The notes under the pieces: model-generated
What the model was told of the DNA's origin: nothing
Database searches by the model: none
What the model saw: only the letters and a program-made list of their open reading frames with translations
Shown here: positions 51,693 through 59,272 of the stretch, piece after piece
Layout of the letters: each line of letters starts with the position of its first letter
Position numbering within the stretch: the stretch's first letter is position 1
Assembly: GCA_018882735.1 (NCBI GenBank)
Contig: VERH01000003.1
Span: forward strand, 1-61,447
DNA from: Candidatus Nanopelagicaceae bacterium
GTDB taxonomy: Bacteria > Actinomycetota > Actinomycetes > Nanopelagicales > Nanopelagicaceae
Length of the DNA: 61,447 nucleotides
Reading direction: 5' to 3'
Made by a program: the position numbers and the translations under genes

Positions 51693-53056
51693 ACTGGAGC
51701 GGTTTACGCGTACATTTCATCGGAATCGGTGGCTCCGGGATGAGCGGTATTGCAAAGGTCATGGCGGCAAGAGGTGCCATCGTTTCCGGAAGCGATCTAC
51801 AAGATTCGGGAACGTTAGAGGCGCTAAGAACAATAGGGATTTCGGTATTTGTTGGACATTCAGCTTCGCATATCGAGGGCGTGGATTTGATTGTGCGCTC
51901 TAGCGCAATAACTGCTGACAATGTCGAGCTTGCTGCTGCCGCTAATTCGGGAAAGCCGTTATTAGGTAGAGCTGAAGCTTTAAGCAAGTTATTAGTAGAT
52001 AAAAAGTCAGTCGCTATCGCCGGTACTCACGGAAAGACAACTACAACTTCGATGCTGACTGTAGCTCTTCAAAGTTGTGGGCTAGATCCATCATTTGCCA
52101 TCGGTGCCTCTATTCGAAATTCAGGCACAAATGCACACCATGGCTCAGGAGAAATTTTCGTTGTAGAAGCAGACGAGTCGGATGGCTCCTTTACTTCTTA
52201 TAAACCTTTCGGAGCAATCATTACGAATATCGAGTTAGACCATGTTGATAATTTCAAAGATCTAGCGAGTATCGATGATCTCTTCTTGAAATTCGTTGGC
52301 ACAGTCTCTTCAAAGTTAGTCGTGTGTAGCGATGATGAGGGAGTAAGGCGTTTGATTGCTCGAGTGGAAAGCGAGAATTCGCGGGTGGAGATTCTCACGT
52401 ATGGAACCGAAGGGGACCCTGACTTACTAATCGATCGAATTTTCCTAGGCGCTCGCGAAAGTAAAGCCCGCCTAGTCTTTCGGGGGAGGGTTTGGGGCGA
52501 GCTCGAGTTAACAATTCCGGGCAGGCACAATCTCCTCAATGCAGCCGCGGCGGTTGCAATGGGCTCTGAGTTAGGCGCACCCATCGGACCTCTTCTGGCG
52601 GGGTTAGCCAAATTCACGGGTGCGCGTCGTCGCTTTGAGGTTCGCGGTTCGGCAAATGGCATTACGGTGGTTGATGACTATGGTCATCATCCAACTGAGA
52701 TTAAGGCGACTTTAGAGACAGCGCGGAATTTTGTAGGAAGTGGTCGCGTCTTCGTTATCTTCCAGCCGCATAGATTCTCAAGAACAAAGGCTTTTGCTGA
52801 AGATTTCGCCAAAGAGCTTGCCAAGGCTGATCACACCTTTTTACTAGAGGTATATCCAGCCGGCGAAACCCGGCTGCCTGGGGTTAGCTCGCTCTCAATT
52901 TCTTCCCGGATGCCCAAAGAGTTGGTTACGTACGAGCCCTCAATGCCTGAGGTAATTTCCAAAGTTCTTCAAGTCGCAAAGTCCGGAGATCTCATTTTGA
53001 CCTTGGGCGCTGGCGATGTGAGCTCACTCGCGCCGCTAATTGTTGAGAATCTCTAA
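51689..53056 (+). CDS. murC: UDP-MurNAc:L-alanine ligase MurC
   Basis: First stem-peptide ligase. N-terminal HFIGIGGSGMSGIAKV, ATP site IAGTHGKTTTTSML, VVEADESDGSF and DDYGHHPTEIKATL are all family hallmarks. Length 455. The start overlaps murG as ATGA; ftsQ begins 9 bp after the stop. Confidence 0.97.
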   Translation: MNWSGLRVHFIGIGGSGMSGIAKVMAARGAIVSGSDLQDSGTLEALRTIGISVFVGHSASHIEGVDLIVRSSAITADNVELAAAANSGKPLLGRAEALSKLLVDKKSVAIAGTHGKTTTTSMLTVALQSCGLDPSFAIGASIRNSGTNAHHGSGEIFVVEADESDGSFTSYKPFGAIITNIELDHVDNFKDLASIDDLFLKFVGTVSSKLVVCSDDEGVRRLIARVESENSRVEILTYGTEGDPDLLIDRIFLGARESKARLVFRGRVWGELELTIPGRHNLLNAAAAVAMGSELGAPIGPLLAGLAKFTGARRRFEVRGSANGITVVDDYGHHPTEIKATLETARNFVGSGRVFVIFQPHRFSRTKAFAEDFAKELAKADHTFLLEVYPAGETRLPGVSSLSISSRMPKELVTYEPSMPEVISKVLQVAKSGDLILTLGAGDVSSLAPLIVENL

Positions 53057-53065
53057 AACAATTTC

Positions 53066-53803
53066 ATGAGACGTTTGATTCTGATAGCTGCAATTGGCGC
53101 GATTTCTGGGCTGGCCTATCTACTTGGATGGTCGAATGTGTTTCCCGTAAAGAGTATTGAAATTGCCGAAAGCGATCAGTCAATTGTTAAAGAAGTCAGC
53201 GCTCGACTAAATCAATTCCCAGCTCCAGTAGTAATTGGCGAACCGATGGCCCGTGTCGATAAGCGCGAAATTACAAGCAGATTGCGTACTCTGATTTGGG
53301 TAGAGGATGTTCAAGTACGAAGAAGTTTTCTCTCCGGAAAAGTGAGCATTTCGGTAAGCCCGAGGTCCGCTATCGCACAACTTGATTCGAGATGGAGCGC
53401 AAATCCAAATGAATTGGGATTCCTTGGCTCTGACCTTGAATTCTTCTTCGTCCCTCAAAGTGAGGTGGCGAAGGCGGCTAAATCTGGAGATGCGGATTGG
53501 TTATCTCTGCCCAATCTTTCATTGGGCTCCTCCGATCGCGCTCTGATTGAAGATGTTGCTGGCCTGATGGCCGCACTTCCGGGGATTGGGGCTGAGATAA
53601 GAAGCGTCACCGCCCCCAACAGAGAATCAATTAAGACTTTGATCGGCTACAACGAGCGGGAATTGGATATTTCTTGGGGAAGTGTCAAAGAACTAGAGCT
53701 TAAATTTGAAGTAATGGCGCGATTACTTGAATTGAAGGCGAATCGAAATGTAAAGCGGATTGATTTATCTGCGCCATTGGCGCCAATCGTTTCCAATAGT
53801 TGA
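53066..53803 (+). CDS. ftsQ: Cell division protein FtsQ
   Basis: Bitopic division protein: a very short N-terminus, one membrane segment (about 4-20, LILIAAIGAISGLAYLLG), the POTRA domain starting at VFPVKSIEI, and the beta domain. Length (245) is on the short side because the cytoplasmic tail found in many Actinobacteria is absent. It is the last gene before the ftsZ promoter region. Confidence 0.9.
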   Translation: MRRLILIAAIGAISGLAYLLGWSNVFPVKSIEIAESDQSIVKEVSARLNQFPAPVVIGEPMARVDKREITSRLRTLIWVEDVQVRRSFLSGKVSISVSPRSAIAQLDSRWSANPNELGFLGSDLEFFFVPQSEVAKAAKSGDADWLSLPNLSLGSSDRALIEDVAGLMAALPGIGAEIRSVTAPNRESIKTLIGYNERELDISWGSVKELELKFEVMARLLELKANRNVKRIDLSAPLAPIVSNS

Positions 53804-53941
53804 TTCTTAGTAAAAAAAACTTCTCGCAAAACTCTCGTGTCGGTGTTTGCTACCTATTAGGTACCCGCCTACTTTTGCGCGCACACTTTGGGGAAACCCT
53901 AAGTCTAAAGTTGAGAATTAGGGTTAAAAGAGAGGCGTATC
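53804..53941 (+). promoter_or_regulatory. ftsZ upstream region with 8-bp inverted repeat
   Basis: A 138-bp gap, long for this window. It holds a perfect inverted repeat AACCCTAA (53895-53902) / TTAGGGTT (53918-53925) with a 15-nt spacer, ending 16 bp before the ftsZ GTG, and an AGAGAGG ribosome-binding site. The region likely carries an ftsZ promoter, but I cannot assign -35/-10 with confidence. AACCCTAA recurs just before sepF. Confidence 0.6.
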
Positions 53942-55072
53942 GTGGCAACACCACAGAACTATTTAGCAGTAATAAAAGTTGTCGGAATTGGTGGCGGTGG
54001 AGTTAACGCAGTCAATCGAATGATTGATGCAGGACTCAAGGGAGTCGAATTCATCGCAATCAATACTGATGCGCAAGCTCTTCTTATGAGTGATGCAGAT
54101 GTGAAACTCGACATTGGAAGAAAACTAACTCGCGGACTTGGCGCTGGAGCAAATCCAGAAATTGGAAAGCAAGCCGCTATTGATCACACTGAAGAGATTG
54201 AAGAAGTGTTGCGCGGCTCGGATATGGTCTTTGTAACCGCAGGCGAAGGTGGCGGAACTGGTACCGGAGGCGCTCCAGAAGTTGCAAAGATTGCAAAAGG
54301 TCTTGGTGCACTCACAGTTGGTGTTGTTACTCGACCATTTAGTTTTGAAGGAAAGCGTCGCTCCACTCAAGCTGAGATTGGAATTGAAGAACTCCGTAAA
54401 GAAGTCGATACCCTCATTGTTATCCCAAATGATCGCTTGCTCTCAATCTCAGATCGTTCAATTTCTGCACCAGAAGCCTTTAAGACCGCAGACCAAGTAC
54501 TTCTCTCTGGAGTCCAAGGAATCACTGATTTGATTACAACTCCGGGTCTAATTAATCTCGACTTTGCCGATGTTAAGAGCGTCATGGATGGCGCAGGCTC
54601 GGCGCTAATGGGAATTGGCTCAGCTCGTGGTGAAGCGCGGGCCACGCGGGCAGCTGAACTCGCAATCTCCTCACCACTACTTGAAGCCTCAATCGAAGGT
54701 GCGCACGGAGTACTCCTTTCCATCGCTGGCGGCTCTGATATGGGCTTGTTTGAAATTAGCGAGGCGGCCGAATTGGTTGCCAAATGCGCACATCCCGATG
54801 CAAACATCATCTTTGGAACAGTAATTGATGATTCGCTAGGCGATGAAGTTCGGGTAACAGTTATCGCCGCTGGTTTTGATGGCGGCGCACCTAAGCGATT
54901 GTCCGTCCCGGTTCTTTCTACCGCTGGTCTAAATGGCCAAGCAGATCCGATACCTTCAAATGACCCAATCCAGGTAGCGATGGAAGCGCCGGCCCAAGCT
55001 CCAAAGCGTCGGATAACTTTCGAGGAGTTAGTTTCTGAGGACGATATTGATGTCCCAGATTTCATGAAATAA
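53942..55072 (+). CDS. ftsZ: Cell division GTPase FtsZ
   Basis: Tubulin-like GTPase that forms the division ring. [12 protein letters not shown] near the start, tubulin signature [15 protein letters not shown], and [11 protein letters not shown]. After a short linker the C-terminal peptide ends DIDVPDFMK, the actinobacterial form that binds SepF and FtsW. Length 376. GTG start at 53942 with AGAGAGG upstream. Confidence 0.98.
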   Translation: MATPQNYLAVIKVVGIGGGGVNAVNRMIDAGLKGVEFIAINTDAQALLMSDADVKLDIGRKLTRGLGAGANPEIGKQAAIDHTEEIEEVLRGSDMVFVTAGEGGGTGTGGAPEVAKIAKGLGALTVGVVTRPFSFEGKRRSTQAEIGIEELRKEVDTLIVIPNDRLLSISDRSISAPEAFKTADQVLLSGVQGITDLITTPGLINLDFADVKSVMDGAGSALMGIGSARGEARATRAAELAISSPLLEASIEGAHGVLLSIAGGSDMGLFEISEAAELVAKCAHPDANIIFGTVIDDSLGDEVRVTVIAAGFDGGAPKRLSVPVLSTAGLNGQADPIPSNDPIQVAMEAPAQAPKRRITFEELVSEDDIDVPDFMK

Positions 55073-55088
55073 CTCTTAGGGGTTCGGG

Positions 55089-55772
55089 ATGGCCAATACT
55101 CTTTTTACATCTCGCTTAGGTGGCGTTAGTTCCCCACCATTTGATTCTTTTAACTTGGCTTCCCATGTTGGAGATGAAGTGGTGGCGGTCGCCAAAAACC
55201 GGGAGATTCTCGCCTCAATGATTGGCTTGCCGAGGAACCAGATCTTCTTTATGACCCAAGTTCATAGCAACGGTGTTGCTGTCATAGATAAGGACTCTGA
55301 TCCGCAGAGCGCTCCAACCGCAGATGCACTCTTTACAACCACACCAGGTTTTGCGCTGGTTACCTTGATCGCAGATTGCACGCCCCTACTTTTGAAATCA
55401 AAGAGCGCAGTTGCAGCGGTGCATGTTGGCCGGAAAGGGCTAGTCGCAGAAGTCTTTGAAGCGACATTAAAAGTCTTTAATCAACATGGAGTTTCTAATC
55501 AGGAGATAACCGGAGAGATTGGTCCATCAATCTGTCGCGACTGTTACGAAGTGGACTTGGGTACTTATCGGGAAGTGGTTTCACTGAATCCAGCTGCTGC
55601 AACTGATGAGTCGAGACGGTGTTTGGATGTGGCTGGTGGTCTTGCGGCTCGACTAAAGAGCGCAGGTATTGAGTTTTGGGCTTCTCAGTTATGCGTCCGC
55701 CATACACCGGGATACTTCTCTTACCGAAGAGATGAAGTTACTGGAAGACAGGCAGGCGTGGTTTGGCTATGA
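55089..55772 (+). CDS. pgeF: Purine nucleoside phosphorylase/laccase-domain protein PgeF (YfiH)
   Basis: A 227-residue member of the YfiH/LACC1 family. The E. coli protein edits misbuilt peptidoglycan precursors carrying L-serine; other members are purine nucleoside phosphorylases. Motifs: FMTQVHSNGV, LIADCTPLLL, AAVHVGRKGL (usually AAVHAGRRG), IGPSICRDCYEV and HTPGYFSYRRD. The position after ftsZ is the normal actinobacterial place. The TGA overlaps the yggS ATG. Confidence 0.92.
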   Translation: MANTLFTSRLGGVSSPPFDSFNLASHVGDEVVAVAKNREILASMIGLPRNQIFFMTQVHSNGVAVIDKDSDPQSAPTADALFTTTPGFALVTLIADCTPLLLKSKSAVAAVHVGRKGLVAEVFEATLKVFNQHGVSNQEITGEIGPSICRDCYEVDLGTYREVVSLNPAAATDESRRCLDVAGGLAARLKSAGIEFWASQLCVRHTPGYFSYRRDEVTGRQAGVVWL

Positions 55773-56443
55773 GTAATTCGGCCAGGGAGTCTCGAAAATT
55801 GGAGATTTCTTCCGCGCTTACCCGAATACGAAGCGATATTCCAGATTCCGCGACGCTCATTGTGGTCACAAAAACTTTTCCGGTTAGCGATGTTGAGATT
55901 CTCTATGAATTAGGAGAGCGAAACTTCGGTGAAAATCGCGATGAAGAGGGTAGTGAGAAATCAAAGGCGGTACCTGAGGATGTTATCTGGCACTTTCAAG
56001 GTAACATCCAGAGCAACAAGATCCGTTCCATCATTGGGTGGGCAGATTTCATACATTCTCTTGATAATCAATCACATGCTAAAAAGATCAATGAAGTGGC
56101 ATCCTCGCTGGGAAAGTCACAACAAGTATTCCTCCAAGTAAATCTTGATTCAGGTACGGGAAATGAGAATCGAAGCGGAATTGATCCCAAGAACTTTGAA
56201 GAGTTTTCGGATTTTTTGTTATCCCTAAAAAACGTCGAATTGGCAGGAGTGATGGGAGTAGCGCCGCTAGGAATAGACCCAGCCCCAGGTTTTGAACTTC
56301 TCTATGAGCTTTCCCTCAGGTTGCGCACCAAGAAGTCGAGCGCATCCTTCATTTCTGCAGGAATGAGTGGGGATTACCCGATAGCGCTTAGATATGGAGC
56401 GACACATATCCGAATCGGAAGTTCAATCCTCGGTTCAAGATAG
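55769..56443 (+). CDS. PLP-binding protein YggS (PipY/PLPBP family)
   Basis: A 224-residue single-domain PLP protein that balances vitamin B6 and amino-acid pools. The PLP lysine is in LIVVTKTFPV; NFGENRDEE, WHFQGNIQSNK and SAGMSGDYPIALRYGATHIRIG (spread over the last 40 residues) are family motifs. ATG at 55769 overlaps the pgeF stop; an in-frame TTG two codons earlier is less likely. Confidence 0.93.
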   Translation: MSNSARESRKLEISSALTRIRSDIPDSATLIVVTKTFPVSDVEILYELGERNFGENRDEEGSEKSKAVPEDVIWHFQGNIQSNKIRSIIGWADFIHSLDNQSHAKKINEVASSLGKSQQVFLQVNLDSGTGNENRSGIDPKNFEEFSDFLLSLKNVELAGVMGVAPLGIDPAPGFELLYELSLRLRTKKSSASFISAGMSGDYPIALRYGATHIRIGSSILGSR

Positions 56444-56452
56444 CCCAAACCC

Positions 56453-56458
56453 TAAAAT
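56453..56458 (+). promoter_or_regulatory. Candidate leaderless -10 element for sepF
   Basis: TAAAAT (56453-56458) lies 7 nt before the sepF ATG. No Shine-Dalgarno is present. The sequence AACCCTAA overlaps its left side, matching half of the inverted repeat before ftsZ. No clear -35 is seen. Confidence 0.45.
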
Positions 56459-56465
56459 TAACCCT

Positions 56466-56912
56466 ATGGCTAACGGACTTAGAAAAATGACGAACTATCT
56501 AGGGCTTACTGAAGATGATGGTTCAGCAGCGCCTGCTCCAACTCGCGCTCTCAATCCAGTTGTGAAGACCCCAGCACCTAGCGCTCGAACCCAGAAGTTA
56601 AGCGTTGCCCCGGTTGTTGAATCACAACCTGCGATGGATCGAATCGTGACAATCACACCGCGCTTCTACAGTGAAGCTCGCGCGATTGGCGAGTATTACC
56701 GTGAAGGTAATCCAGTAATTATGAATTTGAGCGATATGGAAGAGTCAGAGCGGAAGCGTCTAATTGATTTTGCTTCTGGCCTTGTGTTTGGTCATGCTGG
56801 AACTATTGAAAGAGTTACTTCGAAGGTTTTTCTTCTCACTCCACCTAATGTGATTGTTAGTGGCGAAGAGAAGAGCGCTGCGGCGCAAGCAAGCTTTTTC
56901 AATCAGAGCTGA
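56466..56912 (+). CDS. sepF: Cell division protein SepF
   Basis: Membrane anchor and organiser of the FtsZ ring in Actinobacteria. A short amphipathic N-terminus (MANGLRKMTNYLGL), a disordered Ala/Pro-rich linker (about 15-58), and the globular SepF domain with IVTITPRFYSEARAIGEYYR and LSDMEESERKRLIDFASGLVF. I chose the ATG at 56466 (148 residues); upstream codons overlap yggS and lack homology. Confidence 0.94.
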   Translation: MANGLRKMTNYLGLTEDDGSAAPAPTRALNPVVKTPAPSARTQKLSVAPVVESQPAMDRIVTITPRFYSEARAIGEYYREGNPVIMNLSDMEESERKRLIDFASGLVFGHAGTIERVTSKVFLLTPPNVIVSGEEKSAAAQASFFNQS

Positions 56913-56917
56913 GAGCC

Positions 56918-57196
56918 TTGCTTAATTTCACTTCTTGGATAGTTTTTGCGCTAAACATCTTTCTGCTCGCGCTTTTCGCGCGATTAGTTCTCGACTACGT
57001 CCGGTTGTTCCGGCCGAGTTGGCGGCCACGCGGAATTTTGATGCCGCTAGCTGAAATCATCTACATCCTTACCGATAAGCCGTTGGCATTTGTTCGTCGT
57101 TTCATTCCACCACTTCGAATGGGGCCAGTTGCGCTAGACCTCTCCTTCATAGTGCTTTTCTTTGGAATTCAAATTTTGATTGGAATCTTGCGCTAA
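56918..57196 (+). CDS. YggT family membrane protein
   Basis: A 92-residue protein with two membrane segments (about 7-28 and 72-91) around the conserved YggT stretch RPRGILMPLAEIIYILTDKP. The family lies after sepF in Actinobacteria and may help FtsZ placement or osmotic tolerance; the function is not firm. The start is TTG at 56918, 5 bp after sepF. Confidence 0.88.
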   Translation: MLNFTSWIVFALNIFLLALFARLVLDYVRLFRPSWRPRGILMPLAEIIYILTDKPLAFVRRFIPPLRMGPVALDLSFIVLFFGIQILIGILR

Positions 57197-57215
57197 ATCG
57201 GCTAGGTCATAGACT
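57188..57215 (+). promoter_or_regulatory. Promoter of the kynU-kynA operon
   Basis: TTGCGC (57188-57193), a 16-bp spacer, and TAGACT (57210-57215), which is 6 nt before the kynU ATG. The -35 lies over the end of yggT. No Shine-Dalgarno, so a leaderless mRNA is predicted. Confidence 0.6.
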
Positions 57216-57221
57216 CCACTT

Positions 57222-58487
57222 ATGGAGCGTTCGCAAGCGGTTGCACTTGATCAACAAGATCCGCTACGAGAATTTAAGAAGCGCTTTGTAATCACCGATC
57301 CTGATACCTGTTACCTAGATGGCAACTCTTTAGGTCGACTTCCGCATGAAACCGTGAAAGCCATCAATGATTTCCTCCATGATGAATGGGGAAGAGAAGT
57401 AGTAGTCGGTTGGGGCCATTGGATTGACGAGGCCCAGAACTCCGGAAATTTGATTGGTCGATCGGCTTTGGGCGCTGCACCTGGCCAGGTTTTAGCTTGC
57501 GATACGACGAGTGTAAATATCTATCAATTAGCATCGGCGGCGCTGAAGGCTCGACCTGGTCGCAAAACCATCATCACAGATACGGCAAATTTTCCAACGG
57601 ACCGCTACATACTCGAAGGTCTAGCAAAATCCTACGGAATGAACTTAGTCACGATAGATAATGAAGATACCTCGATTTCAAAGAATGAATTGATTACCCC
57701 AGAACTCCTTGAAAAATATCTGAGTGAGGATGTCGCGCTCGTAAGCCTCCAGGTTATTCAATACCGCTCTGGAGCTAGACAAGATGTAAAGGCGTTAACA
57801 GATTTAGTTCACAGATACGGAGCACTAGTTCTCTGGGATGCTGCACATGCGATTGGTTCGATAAAGCTTGATCTTGATCGGGATGGTGTTGACCTTGCAG
57901 TTGGCTGTACCTACAAATATGGAAATTCTGGTCCTGGTGCTCCGGCATGGTTATATGTGAATAAGCGAATACAAAATGAACTACAAGTTGCAATTCAAGG
58001 TTGGTTTGCGCAACGTGATCAGTTTGCCATGGGCCCGACCTTTGAGAAGGATGATTCAATTCGAGGCTTCCAGATAGCTAGTCCTTCAATTATTGGATTA
58101 CGTTGCATTAACACCTCCTTCTCCATGATAGAAGAAGCGGGAATTGATGAGATTGAAAAAAAGTGCGCAACTGGTACTTCCATGATGGTTGAGTTATTTG
58201 AAGAATGGCTAAAACCGCTCGGCTTTAGCTTGATAACTCCTGCATCACCTACTCAACGGGGCGGCCACATAACTATTGCGCATCCCGATGCAGAGCGCAT
58301 TTCTATTGCTCTCCGTAAGTATGCAAATACAGTGGCGGATTACAGAACTCCCAATTCGATTCGACTCGCAATCTCCCCATTAGCAACCTCCTACACAGAA
58401 GTTTTTGATGGCTTCGCTCGAATTAGAGATCTCGTCGCATCCAAGCAGCACGAGAAAGTTGGCGTGGGGGAGTCCCGAGTAACATGA
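57222..58487 (+). CDS. kynU: Kynureninase
   Basis: PLP enzyme cleaving kynurenine to anthranilate and alanine (or 3-hydroxykynurenine to 3-hydroxyanthranilate). YLDGNSLGRLP near the start, DTTSVNIYQL, LVLWDAAHAIGS, and the PLP lysine in GCTYKYGNSGPGAP. Length 421. ATGA overlap with kynA, so the pair forms a tryptophan-catabolic operon. No formamidase gene is next to it. Confidence 0.95.
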   Translation: MERSQAVALDQQDPLREFKKRFVITDPDTCYLDGNSLGRLPHETVKAINDFLHDEWGREVVVGWGHWIDEAQNSGNLIGRSALGAAPGQVLACDTTSVNIYQLASAALKARPGRKTIITDTANFPTDRYILEGLAKSYGMNLVTIDNEDTSISKNELITPELLEKYLSEDVALVSLQVIQYRSGARQDVKALTDLVHRYGALVLWDAAHAIGSIKLDLDRDGVDLAVGCTYKYGNSGPGAPAWLYVNKRIQNELQVAIQGWFAQRDQFAMGPTFEKDDSIRGFQIASPSIIGLRCINTSFSMIEEAGIDEIEKKCATGTSMMVELFEEWLKPLGFSLITPASPTQRGGHITIAHPDAERISIALRKYANTVADYRTPNSIRLAISPLATSYTEVFDGFARIRDLVASKQHEKVGVGESRVT

Positions 58488-59272
58488 GCAACGAGCAGGC
58501 GCTTAATTACAACAACTATCTAAAGGTTGATGAGCTTCTCGCGCTCCAACAGCCACTATCTGATGGCCCGGAGCATGACGAATTGCTATTCATAATCATC
58601 CATCAAACTTATGAACTATGGTTTAAGGAGTTAATTCATGAATTTGCCGCCTCCCAATTAGCCCTTGAAGCTGGGGATACTCATAGAGCGCTTTCGATAC
58701 TTGGGCGGATCAGAACTATTTTGAAGATTTGCGTTGCCCAGATAGATATCCTCGAAACGATGACGCCACTGCAGTTCAATTCCTTTAGAAGCCGACTTGG
58801 TGAATCAAGCGGTTTCCAATCCGCACAGTTCCGCGAGGTCGAAGCGATTCTGGGAAGACGTGATAAGCGCGCAGCTGCACATCTGCTACCGGAAGATAAA
58901 GTTCGAGTAGAACGTTGGATGGCATCTAGATCGCTCTGGGATTGCGTTCTGCATTACGTTGTAAAGCGTGGTTATAAAATTCCAGATTCAGTTATGAATC
59001 GAGATGTCACCAACGCGTATGAACCGAACCCAGATGTACAAGAGGCTCTAATTGAGTTACATCGCAGAGATCCAGAAGCCGGTCTGGTATTTGAGCGCTT
59101 AGTAGATATCGATGAAGGCTTACAGGAGTGGCGTTACCGACATGTGAAGATGGTCGAGCGGACGATTGGAAGGAAGAGCGGAACTGGCGGATCGGCTGGC
59201 GCGGACTATTTAAGACAGACTCTTTTTACGCCAACATTCCCAGATCTTTGGGAGATTAGGAATCGCTTTTAG
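58484..59272 (+). CDS. kynA: Tryptophan 2,3-dioxygenase
   Basis: Haem dioxygenase opening the tryptophan ring to N-formylkynurenine. LNYNNYLKVDELLALQ, then HDELLFIIIHQTYELWFKEL carrying the distal histidine, and WRYRHVKMVERTIG with the haem-ligand histidine; also GTGGSAGADYL. Length (262) is typical of bacterial enzymes. Its TAG overlaps the stop of the convergent ileS. Confidence 0.96.
   Translation: MSNEQALNYNNYLKVDELLALQQPLSDGPEHDELLFIIIHQTYELWFKELIHEFAASQLALEAGDTHRALSILGRIRTILKICVAQIDILETMTPLQFNSFRSRLGESSGFQSAQFREVEAILGRRDKRAAAHLLPEDKVRVERWMASRSLWDCVLHYVVKRGYKIPDSVMNRDVTNAYEPNPDVQEALIELHRRDPEAGLVFERLVDIDEGLQEWRYRHVKMVERTIGRKSGTGGSAGADYLRQTLFTPTFPDLWEIRNRF

Noticed and set aside
52198-52662. 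154-codon open frame antisense to murC
   Set aside because: Lies wholly inside a certain gene, with Arg/Ser-rich shadow composition.
54367-55065. 232-codon open frame antisense to ftsZ
   Set aside because: It mirrors the codon pattern of ftsZ, has Ser/Arg-rich low-quality sequence and no homology I recognise.
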